64,000 nt of DNA from Siphlonurus alternatus (GCA_949825025.1 OX463782.1:37101951-37165950), one strand, 5' to 3'; shown: positions 10,797-21,908, counted from the first letter of the stretch. The notes: generated by a model from the sequence alone, not told the origin. Numbers and translations: made by a program.

Positions 10797-11006
10797 ACAA
10801 GAGCGATTTCCAGCCATGCGACGTGAATAAAGCGCACTGGTTGTATTATAACATCCAACGTTGCTAACATCCATTGGCGGCCATATTTGGTGATTATAAT
10901 AAAAAATAACATATCGTAATTAACGCGATATTCGCCACCACATAAGATTTCTTAGCTTTTGCGTCAAAATCGCGTCATTGCGTTGCCAATTCAGAAAATT
11001 CACCAT
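10797..11006 (-). mobile_element. Harb-G copy 4, diverged
   Basis: AGGCGGATTTACAAGAGCGA to GAAAATTCACCATTA; contains an internal partial repeat AACATCCAACGTTGCTAACA. Confidence 0.78.
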
Positions 11007-11689
11007 TACAACCCACCAGTATAAAACTATATCAAAGTCGCTTTATATTGTATATATACATATTATTTTTTCTATAAATAATTTTTAGAAGATTTTAAGC
11101 AAATTGTGGCTAAACATAGACACAAAAAACATCAACTTTCACACAAGACAATTAAAATGACATAAAAATGTGGCGCAAAATGCAATTTTTCACTGAAAGA
11201 GAATAAGTTATAAAACTTGACAAACATCATTACCTGGTAAGTAGGTAGAATTTAAGTTGTGTGTTGTGTGAACTTTGATGAAAATAAATCTAATAATCAA
11301 TTATATAAATTGAAGTTGAATTTTGCAGATGACGACTATATATAGAATCGTTAATATAAGAGGCAGCCATTGTGTTGATTTGAGGGAGCAGATATTTTTC
11401 TCAATCTGCGCACCATGAGCCATCAAAAGTGGCTGCACGATGTCCCATATCGATAACACTTTGAGACGCACAAAAAGCTGCTGGCGGCAAGGTGGCGCTG
11501 GGAGGAGGGCTGAGATCATTTTTGTCTGGCAATCCATATAATATGGGCAAACCTTCAGCATATAAGTAGGACGTACCTTCAAATTTTTTAGGGATAGCAG
11601 GGAACTTTTTTATTGAAATTAACCTTAAAATTTTGATTATGACGTCATCGGCATTGCGCAGTCTCTCAGATTTTTTTATTATTATTTAT
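11007..11689. other. Unassigned, 680 bp
   Basis: Nothing recognised; a 93-codon frame on the minus strand at 11301-11582 shows no known domain. Confidence 0.35.
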
Positions 11690-11785
11690 TATTTTATTTA
11701 TTTATATGTTTTTTTTTTCAAGAATACACCATTATAATGATGTTGGAGCTCGAGGCGGGGTAATGAGTAGGGATATAATTCAGGG
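11690..11785 (-). mobile_element. SINE-5S-1 3'-tail fragment
   Basis: On the minus strand it matches the SINE-5S-1 3' end (TACCCCGCC... to the A-rich tail); on the + strand it appears as a T-run plus CTCGAGGCGGGGTAATGAG. No head or central domain. Confidence 0.6.
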
Positions 11786-11964
11786 AAAAAAATATGAATT
11801 GATTTGAATTTTGAATTAAATTTTTATTTTTTAAATAGGAGACCATCACAGAAACAAAATCATTATGTTTTATTAATTTATGCAATAAAAACAATATTTT
11901 CTCGACCTCACATAATTTATGACATAAATAAATAGAAGGGTTCCTTTGGTTTGTTTCAGATTAT

Positions 11965-12062
11965 TCGGGGAGCAATTTGGTCACCAACATGGCCGCCATA
12001 CGATATTACAGCAAATGGGCCTTTCTTGCACCGTATCACCTCACTTGACATCGCTCCATGGA
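11965..12062. mobile_element. Element O, right half only
   Basis: GGTCACCAACATGGCCGCCA, TATTACAGCAAATGGGCC and TTGACATCGCTCCATGG; the left arm is absent. Confidence 0.72.
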
Positions 12063-12390
12063 AATACTTATAATTTAGAGTATTCTATATAGATATGTTT
12101 TGCCACTTAAAAGGGGGCGTGGTCGTTAAAAAACGATCTCTAAGTTCCCGAGGGCTGGAAAGTCTGCAAAAATCGACGTAACAACACTTTTCCTGCTGTT
12201 ACCTAGTGCTAAATTTTTAGTGTAATTCTTCCACTCAAAGCTTCACTAACGTACAGAAGTTTTTGCTCCAATGTTTACCCTGGGCAGTCGTCTGGTCTGC
12301 TCCATCACTCACGGCTCGGGTTGCACGCTCAACGTTCTCTATCTCAACCTGCTTGTATTTTTTTATTGTATATTTACGGATCTCTATTTA
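12063..12390. other. Unassigned, 330 bp
   Basis: Nothing recognised. Confidence 0.4.
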
Positions 12391-12862
12391 AGGGTAAAAC
12401 GCCAATCAGCTGATTTTTAGTACCATTTGATTAACATGTAAACCTTAAAGCAATTTCACAAAAATTCTGAAAATATAATTATTCGAGCCGATTTTTTTAA
12501 ATTATTATTTTTTTCAATTTTTAGCAAAGGGCTTTCCCACGGAAAGCCAAATTAAAACCTTAATTTAAAAAAATCGGCTCGAACTTGACAATTTTTCTAT
12601 GGCTTTTAGGTACTAAAATCTGTCTCTTATAATGGCCGTAAGTTGCAGCCACCTATCCGAGAATAATTCAAGGATTATCCGTGGATTATTTACTAATTAA
12701 CATTAAAATTCTCGGATGATTGTCGGATTTTTCTAAGATAGGTTAGCTGCAACTTACGGTCATTAATTTTTTTTTCAGAATTTTTGTGAATTTGCTAAGG
12801 TTTACATGTTAATCAAATGGGACTAAAAACCAGCTGATTTACGTTAATCAGCTACGTTACCC
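12391..12862. mobile_element. FB-2 foldback copy 3, with a nested hairpin
   Basis: Ends AAGGGTAAAACGCCAATCAG and CAGCTACGTTACCCTT. The axis is near 12535 (TTTCCCACGGAAAG). The right arm is interrupted at 12633-12766 by an unrelated palindrome. Confidence 0.84.
12633..12766. repeat. Palindromic element nested in FB-2
   Basis: Inverted arms AATGGCCGTAAGTTGCAGCC / GCTGCAACTTACGGTCATT, then ACCTATCCGAGAATAAT on the left and TCCGACAATC..TAGGT on the right. Length 134 bp; no other copy in the window. Confidence 0.75.
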
Positions 12863-12960
12863 TTAATAATTTTGTCAATATTTTTTTGAATCCTCTAACA
12901 ACCTTGAAATCGTACTGAAAAACGCTGTGACGTCATAGTCACAGAACATCGTCGGCTTAT
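12863..12960. repeat. Element L copy 1, partial
   Basis: GTCAATATTTTTTTGAATCC, CTGAAAAACGCTGTGACGTC and ATAGTCAC; one arm of the foldback seen complete at 49285-49495. Confidence 0.65.
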
Positions 12961-13111
12961 GAAGATGGATTGCATTATTCTTTCCAAAATTTATATAATA
13001 TTCTCCCCGGTCAATCAAAAATTGAAAGTGATATTTTGCATTTTGAGAAGAAGATTAAAATGCATTTACGGACAATGAACATAATTATATAAAATGGACG
13101 ATTAGTACGAT

Positions 13112-13195
13112 TACTTATTCAAATGAATGTTTAATGTATTTTTGTTGGCATGTCTTTCAAAAGACATTGATGAATAAAATTTTGAATTTTTTGTG
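13112..13195 (+). mobile_element. Possible LINE 3'-UTR tail fragment
   Basis: A short stretch with a small hairpin (GTCTTTCAAAAGAC) followed by GATGAATAAAATTTTGAATTTT. This ending resembles tails of CR1/Jockey-type LINEs and the tail at 58186-58200. No coding remains. Moderate to low confidence. Confidence 0.35.
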
Positions 13196-13225
13196 GTCCC
13201 TTCCAAATCGGAGTAGCCATGCCTA

Positions 13226-13375
13226 ATAAAAATCCCTCTCAGCAATCACCTGGTTGTGACTGAGGAAACCATGGAAACCTCAGTCAGGATGGTCGGCTAT
13301 TGATGGAGGATGCCATCAATCACCTCTCGGATTCTCGGATGCACGAGTTCTTTAGCAACCGCCAGCACTTGTGAT
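13226..13375 (-). mobile_element. SINE-T copy 2, fragment
   Basis: Minus-strand: central domain (GGAAACCTCAGTCAGGATGG on +) followed by the CAATCACCTC...GGATGCACGAG and GCAACCGCC segments of SINE-T; tRNA head missing. Confidence 0.72.
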
Positions 13376-13430
13376 TATTCTTATGAGATTGTTATTTATA
13401 AAAAATCTGAAAAACTGACAATAGGCCAGT

Positions 13431-13790
13431 CCCACGTGACGTCACTGCAGCGCATATTGCATATACTATACACGAGCCTGCCGCGCCATATTGTTGTGTT
13501 ACATCAGCAGCGTGTAAGGGAGAAAATGTAGAAAAAAAAATAATAAATCATGTACAACAATTCTTATTTATATCGTTTCAATATCATCTGCTAGTTTATA
13601 AAGAATACATAAACTATACATTTTCGTGTCCTTAAATAATTATACCTGGCAACAAAATCAATTTTTCTAACATTTTTATTTTTTTTTCAATGGTTTTATG
13701 CGTACGGTATGACAACAGTAGGGGAAGGGAGGGGAGGTTAACAGCTGAGCTTTATCCTGTATGTAGGCAACCCAACAATCTCGTGGCACT
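13431..13790 (+). mobile_element. Tc-K copy 1
   Basis: CCCACGTGACGTCACTGCAG, CATATTGCATA, GCCGCGCCATATTGT, ATATCGTTTCAATATCATCT, and an end CAACCCAACAATCTCGTGGC. The termini show CAGTCCCACGTG / CAGTGCCACGAG as imperfect inverted repeats. Confidence 0.8.
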
Positions 13791-14573
13791 GCCATATACA
13801 CAATATACCCACCTTGCCATATACGTAACATACACGAGGTCTCCTAGCATGCAATAAAAAAATAATGTAGGTGGTTACTTTCTTATTCTTCGTGATCGCT
13901 TTCGGAAAACGTCGAATTTCAACAATATCACGGCAGATGCGTCAAAATGGGATCTGCATGGGTCGATCATTTAACAGATTAAAAGTAGTAAAATTAACCT
14001 TTTAATTTAATGATCGTTTGATATGAGGTGTCACTTTTGATTTTATTTTCATTCACATGTTTCCTCCCGTCTTTAAGGACACGGTAAGTAGATTGACCTT
14101 TCTCGTTGCTGGCTCAACGATTGATGGTGAACCAAGCTATTGATTGCTCCAACAATACAATTTGAGGCCAACAATTGAACCTCCGCATGGACCGTCCGCA
14201 AGCATTTTAATAATATTATCGATTTGGAATTTTGGTGTCTGACGTGAGAGTATTACTGCTACTATATAATGCTATGATTTTTCCTTTATTTTTATTTTAT
14301 AGTTTATTTTATGTTATGTTATTTGTCTTCATCGATGTCAGTTTATACAGAAATACATCATATATTAAATACAATAAAATTAAAAGAATAATAAAACAAT
14401 CATTAAGTCCTTTATAAAATTTATTATTATATGCTATTCCCATGGCCATGCAATCAATCAAAGGTTCCCTGAGTGAACGGAAGATTAAGCCGCTGTAACA
14501 AATGTCCCCATGCCTGATACAAACATAAACAATTGCCCAACTTCGATCAAAACTTCGGTATTAAGGTAGAGGT
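13791..14573. other. Unassigned, 780 bp
   Basis: AT-rich with no repeat family of this window. Confidence 0.4.
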
Positions 14574-14943
14574 AATGTCAATCAGCTGTTCGAGGTAGTC
14601 CCCTTTAATTAACATGTAAACCTTAACAAATTTACAAAAATTCTGTAATTTTTTTGAGAGGTGCCTAAAAGCTATAGAAAAAGTTACAAAACAATTTAAT
14701 GAGTAATTTTTTTAAAATTAATTCATTTAATTTTCAGCAATTAGGGCTTTTCCATGGAGAGACAAACTAAAAACTTAAAAAAAAAAATCAGTTCGTTATA
14801 TTGTTTTTAAATATTTTCTATAACTTAATTTTAGGCAATAATATCTGCCTCTGAAAAAAAATCAGAATTTGAATTTGCTAAGGTTTACATGTTAAAATCA
14901 AAGGAGACTACGTCGAACAGGTGATTCGTATTATCTCTATCTT
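14574..14943. mobile_element. FB-2 foldback copy 4
   Basis: Ends GGTAGAGGTAATGTCAATCA and TTATCTCTATC; axis near 14750 with TTTTCCATGGAGAG. Adjacent to FB-1 copy 2. Confidence 0.85.
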
Positions 14944-14944
14944 A

Positions 14945-15297
14945 AGGTAGAGATAACACGGATCAGCTGACCCGAAAATCCCATTCATGAAAATTATGAA
15001 AAGAATTTATAATGTTCTCCTCTACATCCCCTATCAGTAGGTAAAATATCAGGTATACAAAAATGAGCTAGTTTTCGAGTTATTAATTTTTAAAGTTGAC
15101 TAATTTAACATGGAAGTTCCATTTCTCCATGTTAAAATAGTCAACTTTAAAAATACATAACTCAAAAACTAGATCGTATTTGTATACCTGATATTTTAGC
15201 TACTGATAGGTAGAGGAGAACATTTAATTTGTTTTCATAATTTTCATGAACGGGATTTTCTTAACATTGGGTCAGCTGATCCGTGTTATCTCTACCT
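14945..15297. mobile_element. FB-1 foldback copy 2
   Basis: Same arms as at 579-938, but the ends carry GGATCAGCTGA next to the terminus, the sequence typical of FB-2. It joins FB-2 copy 3 directly and shares its TTAA. Confidence 0.88.
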
Positions 15298-15573
15298 TAA
15301 GATGACCTCCCTATATAACTTGTGAAGCTGCACATGTAATCTGTAATGACAACTGTGAATACATTATGGAGGTTATCATGCAAGGTCTCGCATGTCACGA
15401 CTGCAGTCTGTCAGCTGGCGCCTCCACTTGAGCTGGCGCCAAGCTCTCCTGGCGCCGACCCTCCTACCTGCAGAAACCAGAGACCTCTCCTCTTGTCAAA
15501 CACCGGGCTTTGTGCGCCACATTTCAACATTTTTATATTGTAAAGCTCTCTACGTCGCCTGTATATTATTATA

Positions 15574-15807
15574 CTCAAGTTGAATTTTTTTTATCTTTTA
15601 TTTGCTATAAGTTCTCTCCTCGTCTAATTCCTTCCTATTTTTGCACCATTTTAGAGGGAAAAGTTCTTTTCTCTTATTGATAAGTTAGAAATATTTTCTT
15701 CGTTTCATCCTCACTTTGAGTGAAGAGGAAATAAGATGTGTTTTAGAGGTAAAAATATTAGGTTAAGATTATATAAAGGATGTGTTGAAGACATAATTTT
15801 TCAACTA
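15574..15807 (+). mobile_element. MITE-A copy 3
   Basis: Complete to TTTTTCAACTA; the final GGG is replaced where the palindromic element at 15811-15959 begins. Confidence 0.87.
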
Positions 15808-15810
15808 TAA

Positions 15811-15959
15811 TATAGTCCAGCAAGCGAGAGTTAGACCACGGAAATGACGTAATTTCAGTAGTTTTTGCTTCCGGTTGCCATGTTATAACCCGCAATCGGA
15901 AGTTCCCGTACGTCATTTCCGGCAATTTCCATAGTCGAACTCTCGCTGGCTGGACTATA
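15811..15959. mobile_element. Palindromic element S
   Basis: TATAGTCCAGCAAGCGAGAG and CTCTCGCTGGCTGGACTATA termini, inner AAATGACGTAATTTC / GTACGTCATTTCCGG. 149 bp, at the end of MITE-A copy 3. The TA-like ends suggest a TA-targeting element. Confidence 0.78.
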
Positions 15960-16356
15960 CCTTGGTTCTTGTTATCTCCATACCAAGATTTGACTGAGGA
16001 TTTATATAGTGCCAAGCTCGCGATGAGAGATGGGGTTATTGATTTGCGGCAGTCAGACGGCGCCAGGAGTCGAACCCGGCTACCTGCAGTAGACAGTCGC
16101 CACGGCTACACTCCGAGACACCGGGAAAGTTGCAGCACAAATATATCGTGTATCTGCAGTTTTTGAGAGCAAGCAATAGGGATGTAATTTCACTTATATT
16201 ATTGCAGCTAAAATCTTATATAAAAACTAAAAAGAAACCTGTAGACCATCAGAGAGAGGAGAAAAAGTATAGCAATGTTATATAACGTTCAAACTGACCC
16301 GAAGTGTAGTTCGTTGGTATCATGACAATAAACATATTACTTGTATATTCATACTA
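15960..16356. other. Mostly unassigned, 400 bp
   Basis: Holds the tRNA-like sequence at 16057-16124; nothing else. Confidence 0.35.
16057..16124 (-). tRNA. tRNA-like sequence (pseudo-tRNA or SINE head)
   Basis: On the minus strand there is a perfect box B (GGGTTCGACTCC) with a 5-bp T stem (CCGGG / CCTGG, one G-T pair) and a 7-base loop, preceded by TAGCCGTGGCG, which resembles box A. The acceptor and anticodon stems do not pair well, so a working tRNA gene is unlikely; a tRNA-derived SINE head or pseudogene is more likely. Confidence 0.35.
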
Positions 16357-16740
16357 AGGGAAAAAGATAACACCGATCAGCTGTTTTATTAGTTTTATTT
16401 GATTAACATGTAAACCTTAGCAGACACACAAAAATTCTGAAATTTTTTTGAGAGACAAATTTTAGAACCTAAAAAACACAGAAAAAATTCAAAGCAATTA
16501 TTTAAGACTATTTTTTTTAGTTAAATTTTTAGTTTGGCTCTCCATGGGAAAGTCCTATATGCTAAAAATTAAAAAAAATCCGCTCAAATAATTGCTTTGA
16601 ATTTTTTTCTGTGGCCATATCAGGTATTAAAATCTATCTCCCAAAATTTTTTTTAGAATTTTTGTGTCTGCTAGTCTGCTAAGGTTTACATGTTAATCAA
16701 ATGGAACTAAAAAAAAACTACTGATCGGTGTTCTCTTTGC
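16357..16740. mobile_element. FB-2 foldback copy 5
   Basis: Ends AGGGAAAAAGATAACACCGA / TCGGTGTTCTCTTTGCTTT; axis near 16545 with CTCCATGGGAAAG. Confidence 0.85.
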
Positions 16741-16939
16741 TTTAAATCTATTATACATACAACAAAAATTCTATACAAAAACATTTTGATTAATATAAAA
16801 AAAGTGTTTGAATTTTTTTCCCAATGATTTGGACTGGTTTAGTGTGTCTTAAATAATGGTTCAGGTTTCAAAGGTTAAATAAATGTCAAGAGTCACGTGA
16901 CCAAATTCTCAAATGGTGAAATTCAAGTACTTTTAATTT

Positions 16940-17205
16940 CCCGAGTTGAAATACATTTCATCTTTTATAAAGTTCTCCTCTCGTCTAATTTCTTTAATTT
17001 CGCACCATTTTAGAGGGGGAAAAAAAGAGGGAAAATTACGAGTTTACGTCTTCTTTCCTCTTATTGAGCATAAAATGTTAGAAATATTGTCTTCATTTCA
17101 TCCTCACTTTGAGCGAAGAAATAAGATGCGTTTTAGAGGCAAAATGACGTAATAAGATTAGACGTGTTAATATAATTTGAATACGCGGTAAATTTTCAAC
17201 TAGGG
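16940..17205 (+). mobile_element. MITE-A copy 4
   Basis: Both termini present: CCCGAGTTGAAAT at 16940 and TTTTCAACTAGGG ending 17205; a small insertion near the 3' end. Confidence 0.9.
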
Positions 17206-17477
17206 TTACTAGATACATGCACATGAGTATAGCGGATCCCGTTGAGGGAGAGAATTCACCCCTAAAGATCTGAAAAACTTGGGAGCACCCACTGTCACCA
17301 CCCCGAATTTTGAGAAAGAAGTATAATCATTTCGGCTTAACTTTGGGTTGACGTTACGCGACCCTCCCATTAATATTGTATGAAAAAAGGAAATGGTTAA
17401 CGAATGCAAACTAAAGATAAGCCGAGACTACTACTGTATAGCACCCCTACAAAAACCACTGAAACTAAGACACTGAT

Positions 17478-17850
17478 ATATTTTTTTATCAAACTTATAT
17501 TTACTAATTATACTCAGTAAGATTTTAATCCTATACCGAAACCCTAAATTCTCATGCGTTTCGCTGGCTCTTCCGAACCGAGGGCGTCCACGACTTTGCA
17601 ATCCATCCCGGCATTTGCCTGTGACTCAGGGAAATGTGGAAACCTCAGCCAGAATGGACGCCACAGCTTTTGTCAATGAACCGGAATTGCAATGGTCCAA
17701 AGCCATAGCACATAGTGGAAAAGTGGAACGATTTACCCCTGGGTGGGAAACATGTTTTTTGTTGAAAATGGTCACCCATCCAACTACTAATCATTGCTTG
17801 ACTTCGGTGATCTGGTGAGACCCAGTCAAGCGCACTGCGCCACACCTCCC
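17478..17850 (-). mobile_element. SINE-5S-2 copy 1
   Basis: Minus-strand copy of the second 5S-headed family. Head ends at about 17850 (GTGTGGCGCAGTGCGCTTGACTGGG on the minus strand in two parts); central domain at about 17630-17655; 3' region is the TCAAACTTATATTT side. Confidence 0.85.
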
Positions 17851-18504
17851 ACGACTATGATAATGTGATACAACTGCGTGATGATGAGATCGCAAAATGC
17901 ACAAAACAAAGAAAGTTTGCGAAGTGTGGGTGGTCAGAGATTGATCGGGCATCACTCAATCGCGTCTGATTGGCGATTAATTGGGCGACTCGCCGCAAAA
18001 ATTCTGACAGAGAAGAATTATAACCTCTCGCTAAGAATCCTCTCGTCATTGCTCCTACTTCACTCGCGGTTTTTTCCTGGCAGTCGTTAGAATGAAAAAT
18101 TGAAGTTTCTTCATTTCGTGATTTAATTTGAACAAAAAGTAACCTCCCATGACTTATGATTATGAACTTAGCATGCATCTAAATGTACAGTAGAGTAGGA
18201 AGGGGGGGGGGGAATTGCCAAATTTTAACATGGGTGGAGATGCGCATGGTGTCTTCTCGACTAATATTTAATATTTTTTACATGCATTAGAACCGAACCC
18301 TCTTGGATTTTGTCCCATATTCTGCATGGCTGATTCCAACCAACGCTCTGTATATTATGTTTACGTTCAAAGGTTCATATATTGATATTTTATCGTAAGA
18401 ATTATAGCCATCGTCAAGTGTTCAACATCGAAGTCATCAGAAGGCATACCGTGAAGACAACCTCCATGTACATTGTTGTTGTTGCAAATATCAGTTTTAA
18501 GTTT
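17851..18504. other. Unassigned, 650 bp
   Basis: Includes a G run at 18200-18211; a 107-codon minus-strand frame at 17855-18178 shows no domain. Confidence 0.35.
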
Positions 18505-18614
18505 TAATGGAGTATCGACCTCCTTTCTGTTTATTGCAGAAATGGATAGAGCGTGCAAAGTTATGCTACTCTGATTTATTTTCACATTTTTTAGAGCCCG
18601 CGGGAACTATTTTA

Positions 18615-18659
<45 letters not shown>

Positions 18660-18861
18660 AAATTTTTTGTGACGTCACGAGACGCCGCTCCATAAGAAAA
18701 AGATAGGACTTGCCGCCTCATGACGTCACAAAAATGACTTTCAATAATTTTTTAAAAATAGTTCCCGGGCTCTAAAAAATGTGAAGTAAATCAGGGTATA
18801 AGCATAACTTTGCACGCTCTATCCATTTCTGCAATAAAAAATTGAGGTCGATACTCCATTG
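18505..18861. mobile_element. FB-3 foldback copy 2, with a TA array in one arm
   Basis: Ends AATGGAGTATCGACCTCC / GAGGTCGATACTCCATT. Arms carry GCAGAAATGGATAGAGCGTG, AAGTTATGCTACTCTGAT and TTTTTAGAGCCCG; the centre has two GTGACGTCAC sites. (TA)19-20 at 18619-18657 sits in the left arm only. Confidence 0.88.
18619..18657. repeat. TA microsatellite in an FB-3 arm
   Basis: Uninterrupted (TA)n. Confidence 0.95.
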
Positions 18862-19335
18862 TATATTTGTTTTTAATTATTTTTTTAAGTAAGCCTTTGT
18901 ATATTTTGATTTTTTATTTTGTTGACAGTGGAATGGCGGAGGGTAACGAGAGGGAGGGAGGGGGGAGGTCATCGTTCGTACTTGGTGGTGAGACTGGCTG
19001 ACATTTGCCCGCGTATGTCAATGGGTGACATTTCTGCCTGCGTGGATCAGCGAGCAACACCCCCCCCCCTCCCCTTGGTCTCTACCCGGGAGGTCAGTAC
19101 AGAGTATGATAAAGTTTTAGAGTTTTCGTCTAAAAATTTAGTTTTCTAACTGTTTTCTTTCTTGTTCCATGTTTTGAACCGGAAACCAAAGTGATGGAAG
19201 TGGCATAATTAACTTCCGGGCTTAATATAATTTAAAATTTGGATGAATATCATATATAACATAATTATATAATATTTTATATTAGTTATCAATATAACTT
19301 TTTTCGTGCAAAGGATATTCATATATTGAATATGT
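18862..19335. other. Unassigned, 470 bp
   Basis: G-rich then C-rich stretches at 18950-18965 and 19059-19070; nothing recognised. Confidence 0.35.
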
Positions 19336-19643
19336 TATTTTCACTTTTAGGACTTTTACCTTTGCGGGTGTTTGATGTAATCCTTCTGTGTGTAGTATGT
19401 TGCGATGGTCACTCCTCCCTTCTTCCCCTACCTTCTCAAAGTCTTACATCAGGTATCTTACAATTAACGTACTTAGTCTCAGATCACCTGAGGAAGAGAG
19501 CGGTTGATTCTCGAAACGTAGTGATATGTGTAGTATATGCAAGTGTTAGTGACGTGCACGAACACTAAGTGACCATCGCAACATACTACATACAGAAATT
19601 ATATTGAACACCGGCAAAAGTAAAAGTACGAAAAGTGAAATAA
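19336..19643. repeat. Foldback U
   Basis: Arms TTTTCACTTTTAGGACTTTT and AAAAGTACGAAAAGTGAAA, then GTAGTATGTTGCGATGGTCA / TGACCATCGCAACATACTAC. The 150-bp centre holds CTGAGGAAGAGAGC and TTCTCGAAACGTAG. Confidence 0.75.
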
Positions 19644-19824
19644 AATTCAATAATCTTTTATTATATAATAATCTATATAATATATTGATTGCATTTGTGT
19701 ATTAAATTCTTGTAGTATTACATCATGTAATCATATATTTTAATGTGATGGTTTTTTACTCTCAATGTAAGTTGAAATGTTCGCTGATCATATGATAACA
19801 TGCAACTAAACTGTCTCCAATCTG

Positions 19825-20390
19825 AGGTCACCAAATGTCCTACAGGACATATCTCCCCTGATCTCACCAAATGTCCTACAGGACATATCTACCCTGAGGT
19901 CACCAAATGTCATACAGGACATATCTCCCCGAGGTCACCAAATATCCTAGGACGTCTCCCTTTAGGGCACCAAATGTCCTACAGGACATCTCCAATCTGA
20001 GGTCACCAAATGTCCTATAGGACATATCTCCCCTGAGGTCACCAAATATCCTAGGACGTCTCCCTTTAGGTCACCAAATGTCCTACATGCCAGGACATCT
20101 CCAATCTGAGGTCACCAAATGTCCTACAGGACATATCTCCCCTGAGGTCACCAAATATCCTAGGACGTCTCTCCCCTGAGGTCACCAAATATCCTAGGAC
20201 GTCTCCCTTTAGGTCACCAAATGTCCTACAGGACATCTCCAATCTGAGGTCACCAAATGTCCTACAGGACATATCTCCCCTGAGGTCACCAAATATCCTA
20301 CAGGACGTCTCCCTTTAGGTCACCAAATGTCCTACAGGACATCTCCAATCTGAGGTCACCAAATGTCCTATAACAGGACACATATCCCCG
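19825..20390 (+). repeat. Minisatellite, 16 units in a three-unit higher-order pattern
   Basis: Units of 32-41 bp beginning GGTCACCAAATGTCC. Most contain the palindrome TGTCCTACAGGACA, while others are shortened to TATCCTAGGACG. Three unit endings alternate (ATATCTCCCCTGA, GTCTCCCTTTA, ATCTCCAATCTGA), giving a repeat of about 104 bp from unit 5 on. Frames stay open on both strands because of the unit length; I do not call them genes. Confidence 0.9.
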
Positions 20391-20602
20391 ACAAGGTAAA
20401 CAAAGTGTTTACTACTACCAAGTTTTTATGGCGAGGAGGCCACACTGGTGCGTGTTGTGTCTTGGCGGCTGTTGACGCGCCAGTTATGAGCCGTGACGGC
20501 GGATTTATCGTCACTTAGAGGGGGGGACTACACCGACAACCTTCGTCGACCTCGCAAAGTTTTCGTGCAAAATGGACTAAAAATGTTGCTGTACAACTGT
20601 AC

Positions 20603-20657
20603 AAATGGATAGAGGGTGCAAAATTATGCTAATCTGATATTTTTCAAGATTTTTAGA

Positions 20658-20756
<99 letters not shown>

Positions 20757-20898
20757 CAGCTTTTAATAAAAAGGATAGGACTAAAAGGGGCTTGTGTTTT
20801 CAAATCTCAACTTTTAATAACATTCTAGAAATACTTCTAAAAAAAAAAAAAAAAAAATCAGTACATGCAATAAAAAAATTTGAGGTCGATAATTTATT
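20603..20898. mobile_element. FB-3 foldback copy 3, rearranged around a GA array
   Basis: Left arm from AAATGGATAGAGGGTGCAAA to TTTTTAGAG, then (GA)n at 20656-20752, a short remnant of the centre (AAAAAGGATAGGACT) and the right arm end TTTGAGGTCGATAA. Confidence 0.75.
20656..20752. repeat. GA microsatellite in an FB-3 arm
   Basis: (GA)n of about 95 bp with one GACAGA interruption. Confidence 0.95.
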
Positions 20899-21128
20899 CT
20901 ATTTCATATCCTTCCGGATTAAATAAAAATTTAAATAATTTTCTGCAGCCGTGGTGATTCGGTCCTGCATTTTGAGATACGATAACGTATCATTGGTCAA
21001 TATTTGGGCAATACTATTTTTCTAGGATTGCTCATACCCACATAATAATATGTTGATTTTTCGAGAAAAATGAGATTTATCAAACTTAGTCACACAACAG
21101 TAAAAACGTATCCTATCCCTGGTCAATG

Positions 21129-21464
21129 CAATTGGACAACATACATGAAAAAATTTTATTGCAGAAATGAATAGAGGATACCAAATTATTCTACTCTGAA
21201 TTTTTTAAGATTTTTTTGAGACCCGGAACTATTTTTAAATAATTATTGAAAGTCCTGTGATTTCAGTTGGCACCCCTGAATCCTTAATAAAAAGGAGAGG
21301 ACCGAGACGCCTATTGACGCCTCCAGGGGGCGTGGCCGTACTTTCAATAATTATTTAAAAATAGTTGTGGGTTTCAAAAAAATCTGAAAAATTCAGAGTA
21401 GCATAATTTCGTACACTCTATTCATTTCTGCATGCAGTAAAAATTTTCATGTAGATTGTCCATC
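21129..21464. mobile_element. FB-4 foldback copy 2
   Basis: Complete, ends AATTGGACAACATACATGAA and TCATGTAGATTGTCCAT; centre has CCTCCAGGGGGCGTGGCC. It abuts Harb-G copy 5. Confidence 0.87.
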
Positions 21465-21640
21465 GTGGATTTTCATGAGCGACAACGGCGATGCAACGCA
21501 ATTTTGACGTGTACAAGCTGTGGAATTCTATGCGGCGAGCGAATTCGACAGTTTGCGGTGGCAAATATCACGTTAATTGCGATGTTTTTTTTTTTAATCA
21601 CCAAATATGGCCGCTAATAGATATTACAGCAATTGCATAA
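21465..21640 (+). mobile_element. Harb-G copy 5, 3'-truncated
   Basis: GTGGATTTTCATGAGCGACA to ATATTACAGCAATTGCATAA; right terminus absent. It abuts FB-4 copy 2 and is followed by Harb-G copy 6 on the other strand. Confidence 0.78.
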
Positions 21641-21687
21641 TACAACTGCAAATTCGTGTCACATCACAGACAGAAAATCACTCATGT

Positions 21688-21908
21688 AAAATCGAATTCA
21701 CATGGCGATTTCCAGCCTGCGCCGCGAAGCGAATAATGCGCACTTGCTGTAACATCCATTGGTTGCCATATTTCGCGATTAAAAAAAAAGCATCGTAATT
21801 TAACGCAATTTTCACCGCCGCAATGGCAAATTCGCTTCCGCATAGGATTCCACAGCTTGTGTGACAAAATCGCGTCGCATCGCCGTTGTCAGCATCTCAA
21901 TCTGACTT
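21688..21908 (-). mobile_element. Harb-G copy 6
   Basis: TCGAATTCACATGGCGATTT to CATCTCAATCTGACTTAA, with the TGCGCACTTGCTGTAACATC core and TTGGTTGCCATATTTCG. Confidence 0.82.

Noticed and set aside
17600..17845. Frames such as METSARMDATAFVNEPE in several places
   Set aside because: They recur wherever SINE-5S-2 occurs and are translations of the SINE body.
19336..19643. 80-codon hydrophobic frame MNMLFSLLGLLPL...
   Set aside because: It spans one arm and the centre of foldback U and has no homologous features I can recognise.
19800..20272. Open frames with CPTGHISP-type and MSCRTFGDL-type repeats on both strands
   Set aside because: Produced by the minisatellite; no signal, domain or codon bias, and the frame is broken by unit-length changes.
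20616..20828. RE-repeat frame
   Set aside because: A GA microsatellite within FB-3.
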